From positions 1 through 47,615 of the forward strand of contig UQKB01000014.1 of NCBI GenBank assembly GCA_900541565.1: 47,615 nucleotides of DNA, in the 5' to 3' direction. Source of the stretch: an uncultured Oscillospiraceae bacterium. Its GTDB lineage: Bacteria > Bacillota > Clostridia > Oscillospirales > Acutalibacteraceae. Positions within the stretch are counted from its first letter, which is position 1. Every line of letters starts with the position of its first letter. Positions 1 to 8,537 of this stretch are shown here, piece by piece. Position numbers and translations under genes: made by a program. The notes under the pieces were generated by a model. It was not told the origin of the DNA, made no database searches, and worked only from the letters and a program-made list of their open reading frames with translations.

Positions 1-1
1 C

Positions 2-64
2 CAGCTGCTTATGCTGCCGCGCCTTGTGAAAATTCAGCCCAGACAGGCAATGGGTCAATTATAA
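2..64 (+). CDS. possible 3' end of a gene cut by the window edge
   Basis: Frame 2 stays open from the first base and ends at TAA 62-64. It would encode a 20-residue tail ending in RQAMGQL. A second open frame from base 1 ends at 70-72, so the true frame is uncertain. Frame 2 is preferred because it ends in a basic/hydrophobic tail with ordinary codons. Nothing can be said about function. Confidence 0.25.
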   Translation, partial: QLLMLPRLVKIQPRQAMGQL

Positions 65-88
65 CAAAATAAATACCAAACATAACAA

Positions 89-100
89 ATGTATATACAT
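89..100. repeat. 12-bp perfect palindrome upstream of the protease unit
   Basis: ATGTATATACAT reads identically on both strands and lies in the AT-rich stretch about 110 bp before the protease start. It could be an operator or part of a promoter. In AT-rich DNA such a palindrome can also arise by chance. Confidence 0.3.
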
Positions 101-147
101 CTATTACAGGAAATGCTATATTAAAAGAAGAAACAAAAAGGGGGTGC

Positions 148-219
148 ATGGCCGATGTGGAGGGAAAGGTACAGGGTGCATTACTAAATAAAACAAGAAA
201 GGAAGAGGAACATGTTTAA
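148..219 (+). CDS. possible 23-residue leader ORF overlapping the protease start
   Basis: An ATG at 148 follows a purine-rich AAAAAGGGGG stretch and opens a 23-codon frame (MADVEGKVQGALL...) ending at TAA 217-219. It runs 8 nt past the protease start codon in another frame, an arrangement typical of translational coupling. The peptide is charged, has no signal sequence and matches nothing I recognise. It may be a chance ORF in the 5' leader. Confidence 0.25.
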   Translation: MADVEGKVQGALLNKTRKEEEHV

Positions 220-1432
220 TAGTTTAAAAAGACGCGTATCAATTTTTTTGGCAGCGTTATTTGTTGCGTTTAGTATTTTATTTTGTTTTTCGGCGGTAGG
301 TTTAGAAAGTGAAGATTGTTATCTAGCGGAACAACAGAATACAATTTTCGATTTGCAATTATCTGCATCTGAACAAAATGAACAGATTAATCAATATATA
401 TCTACAGATTTGTTATATGCACAAAACAAAGGCAATAAAAAGTATCCAGATTACTATGGCGGCACATACATTGATCATGATAATCAGCTTGTGGTAATGC
501 TGACAGAAAACAATCGTTCATTAAAAAACGCGTTAAAAAGCGTGACAAACAATGAGAATTTGAAAATTGACATTGTACAGTATTCTTATGAAGAGCTTAC
601 AAACTTAATGAATATTATTTCAAATGCAATGGAAACACGCGTTGGACGAAAAGAAAACCATCAACAGTTTGAAGTTTGCGATAATATTGTTAGTTATAGT
701 TTGATGGATAATAAAAACCGAATTGTTGTGCAAATGAAGAATATAGATGAATATAAAATACAGGAATTTAAAATGAAGATAACAGATAGTAATGCCATTT
801 TATTTGAAAATATACAAGAAGACATAGAATTTAAAGCATCAACAAATCCGGGAGCAGAAATTAAAACTACATTTTCAACTTTTTCCACTGCGTTTAGGGT
901 TAAGCGGTATACTACAGCTGGCGAGGAAACGGGGTTTATTACTTGTGCGCATGGAAAAAATAATGCAGTTGAAAAACCAATTTTTAACAAATCGTCTGAA
1001 CTTTTAGGGACAGTTAAATTAAGAAGGTTTGGAGGTAAATATGATCTTTCTTATGTAAAGTTATCTCCAAATTCATCTGCTAGTAATATAATTTATAACA
1101 CAAATTATACGATAACTGGTAGCAATGATTTTATTGCTACCCCAATTACAGGAAAATTTGTAGTTCTGTATGGATCTGTTTCAGGGGCAAGCGCTGGATA
1201 TATAACATCCACAAATGTGGGCTACAAAATAGACGGGATATCATTTTCAGGAATGGTTTCAGCTGATCTTGCAAGTCAAAATGGTGATAGCGGAGGCGTT
1301 ATAGTAAGCGATAAAAACGGGTATACATATAAGACAATGGGAGTACGCAGCGCAGGGCTGGATTCAGGGTCCGCTTCTTACTTTAGCAGCGCAAAATCCG
1401 CTGTAAACCTTTGGTATTTAACCCGTTATTAA
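212..1432 (+). CDS. secreted trypsin-like (S1-fold) serine protease with pro-region
   Basis: A 406-residue exported endopeptidase precursor. Residues about 7-30 are a basic start plus a hydrophobic signal segment. Residues about 80-200 hold a region whose YYGGTYIDHDNQLVV stretch resembles the pro-domains of alpha-lytic/streptogrisin-type proteases, which help folding and inhibit the enzyme. The catalytic triad is readable: His247 in FITCAHG, Asp278 in GGKYDLSYV and Ser360 in NGDSGGVIV. The start ATG has an AAGGAAGAGG ribosome site just upstream. The next gene, a lipoprotein, starts 15 bp downstream, so the two are probably one transcript. The coding DNA is visibly AT-richer than everything after 2.9 kb, which suggests acquisition. 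The substrate is unknown. Confidence 0.8.
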   Translation: MFNSLKRRVSIFLAALFVAFSILFCFSAVGLESEDCYLAEQQNTIFDLQLSASEQNEQINQYISTDLLYAQNKGNKKYPDYYGGTYIDHDNQLVVMLTENNRSLKNALKSVTNNENLKIDIVQYSYEELTNLMNIISNAMETRVGRKENHQQFEVCDNIVSYSLMDNKNRIVVQMKNIDEYKIQEFKMKITDSNAILFENIQEDIEFKASTNPGAEIKTTFSTFSTAFRVKRYTTAGEETGFITCAHGKNNAVEKPIFNKSSELLGTVKLRRFGGKYDLSYVKLSPNSSASNIIYNTNYTITGSNDFIATPITGKFVVLYGSVSGASAGYITSTNVGYKIDGISFSGMVSADLASQNGDSGGVIVSDKNGYTYKTMGVRSAGLDSGSASYFSSAKSAVNLWYLTRY

Positions 1433-1447
1433 GGGAGGGTGTTTACA

Positions 1448-1954
1448 TTGAAACAAAAAATAGTCTTTTTTCTGCTTGCCATATTGTGTTTTTTTCTGTT
1501 TTCCTGTACGGAAAAGGATGACGGAAACACAACCGCTACCAAAGAAGATCAAACCCTAAACAGTGAAACCGTTTATGCGACAAGCCAGGCAGAAAGTACG
1601 ACCGTTGTACAGGGCGTAACACTACAAACAAAAGAGGATACGTATAGAACAGATACGGAAACAATCGCGATGGTTTTTAAAAATTCTTCTGACAAAGAAT
1701 ATATATTCCCGGAAAATTTTAGGCTGCAAATTTTGCGGGATAATCGTTGGCAGGAAGTTGCTTTTGATGAAAACACGGTGTTTGCCAAGGTCTCTAATCG
1801 CTTGCCGCCCAATACGGAAGTAGAAAAATTGTATTATATTGCAGAGAAAACCGGGGATCTTATGGCTGGTAAATACAGAATTGTGGTTACGATTTCTGAT
1901 GCTGAACATACAAATAAGGAATACAGCTTAACGGCCGAGTTTCAACTGGTATAG
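1448..1954 (+). CDS. putative lipoprotein with Ig-like beta domain
   Basis: A 168-residue exported protein. The TTG at 1448 is chosen because GGGAGGG (1433-1439) lies 8 nt before it and because it gives a clean signal peptide: a KQK start, a Phe/Leu-rich core and a lipobox ending LFSC. The Cys would be lipidated and anchor the protein to the outer face of the membrane. A GTG at 1439 is an in-frame alternative. A Thr/Ser/Glu-rich linker of about 30 residues follows. The C-terminal ~100 residues (TETIAMVFKNSSDKEYIF onward) look like the small bacterial Ig-like domain found in many Bacillota lipoproteins. It directly follows the protease gene and may retain, inhibit or assist it; that is inference. 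It shares the AT-rich composition. Confidence 0.6.
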   Translation: MKQKIVFFLLAILCFFLFSCTEKDDGNTTATKEDQTLNSETVYATSQAESTTVVQGVTLQTKEDTYRTDTETIAMVFKNSSDKEYIFPENFRLQILRDNRWQEVAFDENTVFAKVSNRLPPNTEVEKLYYIAEKTGDLMAGKYRIVVTISDAEHTNKEYSLTAEFQLV

Positions 1955-2003
1955 ACAAAGAATTTTCTATCTTTTATTTTTTTAAGTTTATATTATAAAG
2001 AAA

Positions 2004-2032
2004 GCAGGGAGCAAAAGCTCCCTGCCCTTTTT
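2004..2032 (+). terminator. intrinsic terminator after the protease/lipoprotein unit
   Basis: Perfect 9-bp stem GCAGGGAGC/GCTCCCTGC with an AAAA loop, followed by CCTTTTT. It ends the plus-strand unit. The A-rich sequence on the other side may let it also serve the convergent HAD gene. Confidence 0.85.
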
Positions 2033-2096
2033 GTGTGATGTAGTCTTTTGCAAAAAGCAAAATGTCTTTAAAGCATTTACAGCCGCCACTGCTTTA

Positions 2097-2822
2097 TTAT
2101 AAAACAAGCTTTTTGATTTGATAGACATCCCCGTCCATAATGCGGTGTGTGCAAAGCAATGGGCCGGTGACCTCCGGCGAAAGGTTTGAGTGGATATACA
2201 GGCTGTCAAGCCCTGCGTCATGGGCACCTTTTATATCTGTTGTACAGTCGTTGCCGATCATAATACTCTCGGCCGGGTTCAGGCCGTAACGTTCCAATAA
2301 AATGTGGTAAAAAGCCTTGTCCGGTTTTTTGGTGTATTCGTTGGAGGAAATAACAATCCCGTCAAACCGGTCTGCAATCTTTAAAAGCGTAAGCTCCGGC
2401 ATGGTAAAGCAGTGCTGTGCGTTTGTAAGCAAATACTTTTTTTTGCCGGCATTGTCCAGTGCATCGAGCAGATCCAAAACGCCGTCGTACAAGCGGACAT
2501 AGCTGGTAGATATGGCCCGGAAAAATTGCGCGGTATAATCAACAAGCTGTCGGTCGGCTACAACGCCACGGCTTTTGTAGAGCGAGGAGAACACGTTTTC
2601 CAGCCGCACCTCTATATGGATATATTGCGGATGCGCCGCCTTTGCTGCCTCCTTTTCTGCCTGTACCCCCTTTTGATAAGCGTCTTTTAAGGTCTGCGGG
2701 GTGTAATACGCGCCGTAAAACCCGTATAGCGTACACAGCTTTTCCCACAAATACCCGTTTTCCTCATCTGTATGAATGTCAACCAGTGTGCCGTACAGAT
2801 CAAACAAATAATTTTTATACAT
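2097..2822 (-). CDS. HAD-superfamily hydrolase (HAD-IA, YjjG-like)
   Basis: A 241-residue cytoplasmic haloacid dehalogenase-superfamily protein, usually a phosphatase acting on small phosphorylated metabolites. Motif I is FDLYGTLVD with nucleophile Asp8. Motif II is LLTNA (Thr133), the conserved Lys is in KKPDKAFYH (about 166) and motif III is IGNDCTTD (190-196). The helical cap lies between motifs I and II, as in subfamily IA. Motif I is DxYGT rather than the DxDGT of standard phosphatases, so the usual general acid/base Asp is Tyr10. It is transcribed divergently from nth, from its own promoter at 2875-2903. Confidence 0.8.
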   Translation of the reverse strand: MYKNYLFDLYGTLVDIHTDEENGYLWEKLCTLYGFYGAYYTPQTLKDAYQKGVQAEKEAAKAAHPQYIHIEVRLENVFSSLYKSRGVVADRQLVDYTAQFFRAISTSYVRLYDGVLDLLDALDNAGKKKYLLTNAQHCFTMPELTLLKIADRFDGIVISSNEYTKKPDKAFYHILLERYGLNPAESIMIGNDCTTDIKGAHDAGLDSLYIHSNLSPEVTGPLLCTHRIMDGDVYQIKKLVL

Positions 2823-2874
2823 AAAACACGATTCCTTTCTTTTTTACCCCTTGAGAGAAGCATCTATAGGATTA

Positions 2875-2903
2875 ACTATAGCAAAAAAGAAAATAAAGGG
2901 CAA
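2875..2903 (-). promoter_or_regulatory. sigma-A-type promoter for the HAD gene
   Basis: On the minus strand, TTGCCC (2903-2898), a 17-bp spacer, then TATAGT (2880-2875). Transcription would start about 45 bp before the HAD start codon. Confidence 0.55.
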
Positions 2904-2906
2904 CTG

Positions 2907-2935
2907 CTGACAAAAAAATCTTTTTATGGTACTAT
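2907..2935 (+). promoter_or_regulatory. sigma-A-type promoter for nth-lepA
   Basis: CTGACA (2907-2912), a 17-bp spacer, then TACTAT (2930-2935). Its -35 box lies only 3 bp from the -35 box of the divergent HAD promoter. Confidence 0.5.
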
Positions 2936-2974
2936 AGTAACAGTATTTTGGACAACCACAAGGGAGTGAACGGT

Positions 2975-3610
2975 ATGACCGATCGCCAAAGAGCCAAGCT
3001 TGCGGTCGAGGCACTGAAAAAAGAGTACCCCGATGCGATCTGTTCGCTTGTGTATACAGACCCGCTGCAGCTGCTGATTGCTACCCGTCTGGCGGCGCAA
3101 TGCACGGATTTGCGGGTCAATATGGTAACGCCGGCCTTGTTTGACAGGTTTAAAACAGTTGACGATTTTGCGCAGGCCGATATAACCGAAGTTGAGGAAT
3201 ATATAAAAAGCTGCGGATTGTATAAGACCAAGGCAAAGGATATTGTAAATATGTGTATAATGCTGCGCGACCGTTTTGGAGGAAAGGTGCCGGACACAAT
3301 TGAACAGCTTACAGCGCTGCCGGGCGTAGGAAGAAAAACGGCGAACCTGATGATAGGGGATATTTTTAAAAAACCAGCTGTTGTAGTGGACACGCATTGC
3401 ATTCGTATTACAGGGCGGCTTGGCTTTCATACGATAAAGGATGCGGCAAAGATCGAAAAGATATTGCGGGATATTTTGCCGCCGGAGGAATCTAACGATT
3501 TCTGCCACCGCCTTGTGCTGCATGGAAGGGCAGTTTGCGACGCCAGAAAGCCGAAATGCGACATTTGCTGCATGAGGGAGTTTTGTAAAACGGCGCGCGG
3601 TGAAAAGTAA
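2975..3610 (+). CDS. nth: endonuclease III (DNA glycosylase/AP lyase)
   Basis: A 211-residue base-excision repair enzyme that removes oxidised pyrimidines and cleaves the abasic site. The helix-hairpin-helix LPGVGRKTAN carries the catalytic Lys121; the catalytic Asp139 is in VVDTHCIR. The C-terminal [4Fe-4S] cluster has the expected spacing C-x6-C-x2-C-x5-C (Cys188, 195, 198, 204). The ATG at 2975 is preferred over the upstream in-frame start at 2948 because AGGGAG lies 8 nt before it and because Nth proteins usually begin near this point. lepA follows after 34 bp, probably in the same transcript. Confidence 0.93.
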   Translation: MTDRQRAKLAVEALKKEYPDAICSLVYTDPLQLLIATRLAAQCTDLRVNMVTPALFDRFKTVDDFAQADITEVEEYIKSCGLYKTKAKDIVNMCIMLRDRFGGKVPDTIEQLTALPGVGRKTANLMIGDIFKKPAVVVDTHCIRITGRLGFHTIKDAAKIEKILRDILPPEESNDFCHRLVLHGRAVCDARKPKCDICCMREFCKTARGEK

Positions 3611-3644
3611 GCTTACCTGCAAAGGGTAAAAAAGGAGGAAGCGC

Positions 3645-5456
3645 ATGTCTTTTCCAAAGGATAAAATCAGGAATTTCAGCATTATTGCGCATATAGACCA
3701 CGGAAAGAGCACACTGGCGGACCGGATTCTGGAGCAAACTCAGTCGGTTGCGATGCGGGACATGGAGGACCAGCTGCTTGACAATATGGAGCTTGAACGC
3801 GAGCGCGGCATTACCATTAAGGCGCACGCCGTTACACTGTTATATAAAGCGGACGACGGTGAAGAGTATATGTTTAACCTGATCGATACGCCGGGCCACG
3901 TGGATTTTAATTATGAGGTATCGCGTTCCCTTGCCGCTTGCGAAGGTGCGGTGCTGGTTGTGGACGCATCGCAGGGGATTGAAGCACAAACGCTTGCGAA
4001 TACCTATCTTGCTGTAGACAGCGGGCTGGAGATTGTACCGGTTATTAATAAAATTGATCTTCCCAGCGCCGACCCGCAGCGGGTGATTACAGAGATAGAA
4101 GATGTAATTGGCATTCCCGCCCAGGATGCACCGCAGGTATCTGCCAAGGAGGGGACAAATATCCGCGCCGTGCTGGAGCAGGTGGTAAAGAACGTGCCGC
4201 CCCCGCAGGGGGATGCAGATGCGCCATTGAAGGCGTTGATTTTTGATTCGTATTACGACAGCTACAAGGGCGTTATTATTTATATCAGAGTTATGGACGG
4301 GACGGTCAAGCCCGGCGATGCGATCAAGCTGATGGCAACGGGCTCTGTATTCACTGTGGTGGAGTGCGGCTTTTTGCGTGCTACAAGCTTAGAGCCAAGG
4401 CAGGAGTTGACTGCCGGAGAGGTTGGTTATATTGCCGCCTCTATTAAGTCGGTGCGTGACGCGCAGGTGGGCGATACCGTAACGCTTGAAAGCAATCCGG
4501 CGGACGCGCCGCTGCCTGGGTACAGGGAGGTGCAGTCCATGGTCTTCTGTGGGATCTATCCGGCGGACGGCGCGCGCTACGGTGATTTGCGCGATGCTTT
4601 GGAAAAGCTGCGTTTAAACGACGCATCGCTTTCGTTTGAGCCGGAAACATCGGTCGCTTTGGGGTTTGGTTTCCGCTGCGGCTTTCTTGGTCTTTTGCAC
4701 ATGGAGATTATACAGGAGCGCCTGGAGCGTGAATATAGCCTGGATCTGATTACAACGGCGCCGAGCGTTATTTACCGTATTACAAAAACAGATGGAACGG
4801 TAGAAATGATAGACAATCCCACCAATTATCCGGATCCTTCGGTCATCTTAAAGGCGGAAGAGCCGATGACCAACGCGCATATTTATGCGCCCAGCGAATA
4901 TGTAGGCAATATTATGGAGCTTTGCCAGGACAGGCGTGGGATTTTTAAAGACATGACCTATATAGATGCGGACAGGGTGGATATCCATTATGCGCTGCCG
5001 CTGGCAGAGATTATTTATGATTTTTTTGATACATTGAAGTCGCGTACAAGGGGCTATGCCTCTTTTGATTATGAGCTTGACGGCTATGTGGAATCAAAGC
5101 TTGTGAAGCTGGATATTATGCTCAACGGAGAAGTAGTAGACGCGCTGTCGTTTATTATCCACGCGGACAAGGCATACGGCAGAGCCAGAAAGATGGCAGA
5201 GAAGCTCAAAGAAAAAATTCCAAGACAGCTTTTTGAAGTTCCCATACAGGCATGTATAGGCGGAAAAATTATTGCAAGGGAAACGGTCAAGGCCATGCGC
5301 AAGGACGTGCTTGCAAAATGCTATGGCGGCGACATTACCAGAAAGAAAAAGCTGCTGGAAAAACAGAAGGAAGGCAAAAAACGGATGCGGCAGCTGGGCA
5401 GCGTAGAGGTTCCACAGGACGCATTTATGGCGGTTTTAAAATTGGATACGGATTAA
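3645..5456 (+). CDS. lepA: elongation factor 4 (back-translocating GTPase LepA)
   Basis: A 603-residue ribosome-associated translational GTPase, the usual LepA length. The G domain starts at the N-terminus with AHIDHGKST (15-23), then the switch-II motif DTPGHVDF and NKIDLP. Domains II, III and V follow, and the LepA-specific C-terminal domain ends in a Lys/Arg-rich tail ([20 protein letters not shown]) and [14 protein letters not shown]. The motif ERERGITIK places it next to EF-G, but the EF-G domain IV is absent. GGAGGAAGCGC sits just before the ATG. A strong bidirectional hairpin follows. Confidence 0.96.
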   Translation: MSFPKDKIRNFSIIAHIDHGKSTLADRILEQTQSVAMRDMEDQLLDNMELERERGITIKAHAVTLLYKADDGEEYMFNLIDTPGHVDFNYEVSRSLAACEGAVLVVDASQGIEAQTLANTYLAVDSGLEIVPVINKIDLPSADPQRVITEIEDVIGIPAQDAPQVSAKEGTNIRAVLEQVVKNVPPPQGDADAPLKALIFDSYYDSYKGVIIYIRVMDGTVKPGDAIKLMATGSVFTVVECGFLRATSLEPRQELTAGEVGYIAASIKSVRDAQVGDTVTLESNPADAPLPGYREVQSMVFCGIYPADGARYGDLRDALEKLRLNDASLSFEPETSVALGFGFRCGFLGLLHMEIIQERLEREYSLDLITTAPSVIYRITKTDGTVEMIDNPTNYPDPSVILKAEEPMTNAHIYAPSEYVGNIMELCQDRRGIFKDMTYIDADRVDIHYALPLAEIIYDFFDTLKSRTRGYASFDYELDGYVESKLVKLDIMLNGEVVDALSFIIHADKAYGRARKMAEKLKEKIPRQLFEVPIQACIGGKIIARETVKAMRKDVLAKCYGGDITRKKKLLEKQKEGKKRMRQLGSVEVPQDAFMAVLKLDTD

Positions 5457-5497
5457 GCGCTTTTATAAAGAGGCTTACTGCCCGGTGCAAACAAAAA

Positions 5498-5533
5498 GGC
5501 CGCCGCGTACAAAAATGTACGCGGCGGCCTTTT
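5498..5533. terminator. bidirectional terminator between lepA and yfhO
   Basis: A 13-bp GC-rich perfect stem GGCCGCCGCGTAC paired with 5517-5529, loop AAAAAT, TTTT after it on plus and five A before it, which become U on minus. It terminates nth-lepA and can also stop transcripts from the convergent yfhO gene. Confidence 0.9.
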
Positions 5534-5563
5534 CCGAATCAAGCAGATAGAAATAATAATAAG

Positions 5564-5600
5564 CCCCGGCCTTACCAAAATGTGTTTGGCAGGGCCGGGG
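5564..5600 (-). terminator. hairpin just downstream of yfhO, likely terminator
   Basis: CCCCGGCC (5564-5571) pairs with GGCCGGGG (5593-5600), with a second inner CCAAA/TTTGG pairing. Read on minus it follows the yfhO stop by 15 nt and is followed by the U-rich CTTATTATTATTT. Confidence 0.65.
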
Positions 5601-5615
5601 ATTCAATAAGGCGGG

Positions 5616-8309
5616 TTATACCTGTTTTGTATCAATCGTGGCCGTTACGGGGTCGGCCTGCATTTTTTTGCGTTTCTTTTTATAGACCTGTTCCATAGCG
5701 ATAATCAGGATAAAGAGCGCAAGCGCAGCGACACCCAGCAAAACGCCGGGAATAAAGCCGTTGGGAGAATATTTAAAGGTAACCTGATGTTCTCCCTGCG
5801 AAAGAGGAACTGCACACATGGCGTTTGCAATCGGTATGATTTCCGTTTCTACGCCGTCTACATACGCGGTCCATCCTTCTTCATAAGGGATAGAGGTGTA
5901 CATCAGACCATCCTTTTTAGCGGTAATTGTACCGTCTACCTGTGTGGAGGTCAGGTTTGTAATTTCCAGCTTTTCGTCGTTGAGCAATTCATAGCCTCTG
6001 TCAAAGACATCCTGATTTAGTACACAAACATAAATATCCGCATTGCCGGAATACCCCGTTGTGGTGTTTGAAAAGAACGACACAATGTCGCCCTTGTTAT
6101 ACTTTCCGGCAGAGAAAATATATGGACGCTTGATATTATACCAGTGCTGGCTGCCGTTTTGGTCGTTGCTGACCAGGATATTTTCCGTGTTGTCAATTTT
6201 TGCATACACGTACAGCACGCCATCTTCCGGCATTTCATAATTCCATTTCAAAGAGCTGCTCTGTGCGGTGTCCTGCGGGCGGTAATTGTATTGCCCATAA
6301 ACGCCCTCCTGGTCGTAATATACGTTGAGGTTAGAGTGGCCCACGTTTAACACGCTTACCGGGGTAAAGAGCGCATCGGTAATGCCCGTGGCTTTTTCAA
6401 ACAGCTCCTGCTGCGCTGCGAAAGGATCGGCTTTATTGGGCAGGAAGGTCTGCAGGTTTTTTTCCGTCATAAAGCCAAGGGAAAGATAACGGTTGTTTTT
6501 ATAGGTTTTCATGCCGTCTGTGTCAAACGTCTGTGACCAGTTGACCGTGTCTGCCAGATAGCCGTTTTTGGCGATCAGGTATTTTAAATCTACAAACGCG
6601 TTGGTCAAAGGGGAGGTTTCTGCGTAATAATAACGGTTGCCGGCGTCCCAGCCAAGCAGGCCGATCCCTTCAAGAAAGTTTGTAACGTTTACGTTAGCAG
6701 TGGAAGCAAACTGGGAAACCCCGGTGTAGCCGTACAGCGGGGGGTCGTTCAGCGTATAGAACGCGGAAAATTCTACCCTGTAAAATGCTTCGTCGTCTGT
6801 TTCTTCCAGCGTGTCCAGTGCAGATTGGACCTTATCAAACTGGTCCGGGTAGTTGGTATGGTCTGTTACGCGCACCTCGTTTACGCCAATCATTACGTTA
6901 AAGCACATCTCTACCAAAATGACGCCGCAGATAATACCGGTAACGGCTTTTTTGTTAAAGAGCTTGCGTTCATACAGGAACAGAACAAACAAGAAGATTA
7001 CGGCAAGCACAATACTGCCATACACAGCGGTATCGTCCTGCTGGCCAATAGCGGCACACACAATGACAAATGTGGCGGCGATTGCCATGCCGCAAATATC
7101 TACCAGCGTGATATCCTCGAGCAGTGTAAAGGCCCGGTACGCCATGACAACCAGAATAAACGAGATTAAAAAAGAAAACCGGTAAGGGATCATATTGGTA
7201 GAATGGAACCCATGCCAGATAAAATTGAGCACGTTGACGTTGCAGCTGATCAAAAGAAATGCCAGCACGGAAACGTGTAGAATTTTTTCGCGCAGTGAAA
7301 TTTTCTTTGACAGCAAAAACACAACTGCGAGCATAATGCATAAAAAGCCGCAGTAAATATTTGGAAGCCCCTCTTTTACATTGGGGGGGACAAAAGCGGC
7401 AAAGTTGCCGAAAAGATCTACAAACGAATTTTCAAATTTCCATGGGGAAGGGAACGTGTTTTCCGCGCTGTAGGTCAGTTGCAGGTTCAAATAAGCCGGA
7501 AGCGTGACAAAAGCGGTCAGCGACAGGCTGATCGCCGTAAAGCCTGCAATGCTTAAAAGCTTTTTGAAAAAGGCCTTTAACGATAGCTTGCTGCAAATGC
7601 ATACCCCAAAAAACACGATGGCGGTAAATATGCAGATGAAGAAGCCCATATAATAGTTGGTCAAAACAGCCAGTGCCAGGGATATTACGTATAATTTATA
7701 TTTGCCTTCCCGTACCAGCGCCACTGTGCCAAGGACGACCAGCGGGAGCAGGGCAAAAGAATCAAACCAGATAATATTCCAGTAGTAGCCCATGGTGTAT
7801 GCGCACAGCGCATACAAAACAGAAAAAAACGGCAGCGTAATATCGTTGCGCTTAAAAATAGATTTCAGGAAAATGGCACAAAACAGTCCGGAGCACCCAA
7901 TACGGATCAGTAAAAATACAGTGAGTGCTTCACGAAGGAAGGCCTGTGGGATAAACAATGTAAAAAAGTTCAGAGGGCTTGCCAGATAATATGCCGACAA
8001 TGCGACAAAATTGGACCCCATGCCTGTATCCCAGGAATAGAGCAGGGAAGAGCCTTCCTGCAGCTTTGCCTGAAAGTCGGACAAAAACGGGTAATATTGC
8101 TGCCACAGGTCCGTTACCAAAATTTGTTTATCGCCAAACGGGTAAACGCCGTTTACGGCATAGGCTGTTCCCAGCAGCAAAAACGGCAGGAAAAACGATA
8201 ATACAAGATACAGCTTGGTATTAGACGGGTTGCCTGCGGATTGAAGGGTCGTGGGTGCTGTGTTTGGCAGTTTTTTGACGGCCGGCCTTTTTTTCTTTTT
8301 CTTGCTCAT
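5616..8309 (-). CDS. yfhO: YfhO-family polytopic membrane protein (GT-C-type glycosyltransferase)
   Basis: About 897 residues. The N-terminus is a Lys-rich cytoplasmic tail, then many hydrophobic segments over the first ~480 residues. A large extracytoplasmic domain of about 350 residues follows, and one last membrane helix (FIPGVLLGVAALALFILIIA) is followed by a basic tail. An early acidic loop (TDLWQQYYPFLSDF, a little after the first helix) fits the GT-C fold. In Bacillus subtilis YfhO works with CsbB and GtcA to glycosylate lipoteichoic acid outside the cell; homologues of both are divergent neighbours here. ATG 8309 is chosen, with AGGAGG (8329-8324) at a rather long 14-nt spacing. An in-frame TTG at 8336 has no ribosome site. 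Acceptor and sugar are unknown. Confidence 0.85.
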   Translation of the reverse strand: MSKKKKKRPAVKKLPNTAPTTLQSAGNPSNTKLYLVLSFFLPFLLLGTAYAVNGVYPFGDKQILVTDLWQQYYPFLSDFQAKLQEGSSLLYSWDTGMGSNFVALSAYYLASPLNFFTLFIPQAFLREALTVFLLIRIGCSGLFCAIFLKSIFKRNDITLPFFSVLYALCAYTMGYYWNIIWFDSFALLPLVVLGTVALVREGKYKLYVISLALAVLTNYYMGFFICIFTAIVFFGVCICSKLSLKAFFKKLLSIAGFTAISLSLTAFVTLPAYLNLQLTYSAENTFPSPWKFENSFVDLFGNFAAFVPPNVKEGLPNIYCGFLCIMLAVVFLLSKKISLREKILHVSVLAFLLISCNVNVLNFIWHGFHSTNMIPYRFSFLISFILVVMAYRAFTLLEDITLVDICGMAIAATFVIVCAAIGQQDDTAVYGSIVLAVIFLFVLFLYERKLFNKKAVTGIICGVILVEMCFNVMIGVNEVRVTDHTNYPDQFDKVQSALDTLEETDDEAFYRVEFSAFYTLNDPPLYGYTGVSQFASTANVNVTNFLEGIGLLGWDAGNRYYYAETSPLTNAFVDLKYLIAKNGYLADTVNWSQTFDTDGMKTYKNNRYLSLGFMTEKNLQTFLPNKADPFAAQQELFEKATGITDALFTPVSVLNVGHSNLNVYYDQEGVYGQYNYRPQDTAQSSSLKWNYEMPEDGVLYVYAKIDNTENILVSNDQNGSQHWYNIKRPYIFSAGKYNKGDIVSFFSNTTTGYSGNADIYVCVLNQDVFDRGYELLNDEKLEITNLTSTQVDGTITAKKDGLMYTSIPYEEGWTAYVDGVETEIIPIANAMCAVPLSQGEHQVTFKYSPNGFIPGVLLGVAALALFILIIAMEQVYKKKRKKMQADPVTATIDTKQV

Positions 8310-8335
8310 GGTCTTTGTTTTATCCTCCTGATGCA

Positions 8336-8341
8336 ATTATA
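8336..8341 (-). promoter_or_regulatory. candidate -10 box for yfhO
   Basis: Perfect TATAAT on minus. The matching -35 (TTAATG at 17 bp) is poor. Transcription would begin close to the AGGAGG site, giving a very short leader. Confidence 0.3.
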
Positions 8342-8394
8342 AACACACATCATTTTACCATTAATTTTCTGTTGGGTAAACCGTTTACAGAAAA

Positions 8395-8415
8395 AAACCT
8401 GCTTTTTGCAGGTTT
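8395..8415 (-). terminator. terminator-like hairpin between divergent yfhO and csbB
   Basis: AAACCTGC pairs with GCAGGTTT around a 5-nt loop. On minus it is followed by four further T, giving a canonical intrinsic terminator shape. No minus-strand gene lies upstream of it, so it may stop antisense transcripts or act in a longer yfhO leader. Confidence 0.55.
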
Positions 8416-8469
8416 TATTTATAAATAATGGTTTTTCATCGCATAGCCCTTTTTTTTTCTTATGGGGTT

Positions 8470-8494
8470 TGTTATAATCTTATTACATATGTAA
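8470..8494 (+). promoter_or_regulatory. extended -10 promoter and start-site palindrome for csbB-gtcA
   Basis: TGTTATAAT (8470-8478) is an extended -10 element with a consensus hexamer; no good -35 is visible. The perfect 12-bp palindrome TTACATATGTAA (8483-8494) covers the predicted transcription start, a typical place for a repressor to bind. Confidence 0.5.
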
Positions 8495-8537
8495 CAGCAT
8501 CGAAATTTTTTATACGTGCAAAGGAAATGGTGGTAGC

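Noticed and set aside
2924..3712. 262-residue minus-strand ORF over nth and the lepA start
   Set aside because: Antisense to the well-supported nth gene; no recognisable domain.
6825..7169. 114-residue plus-strand ORF within yfhO
   Set aside because: Mirror frame of a membrane-protein gene; no ribosome site or known motif.
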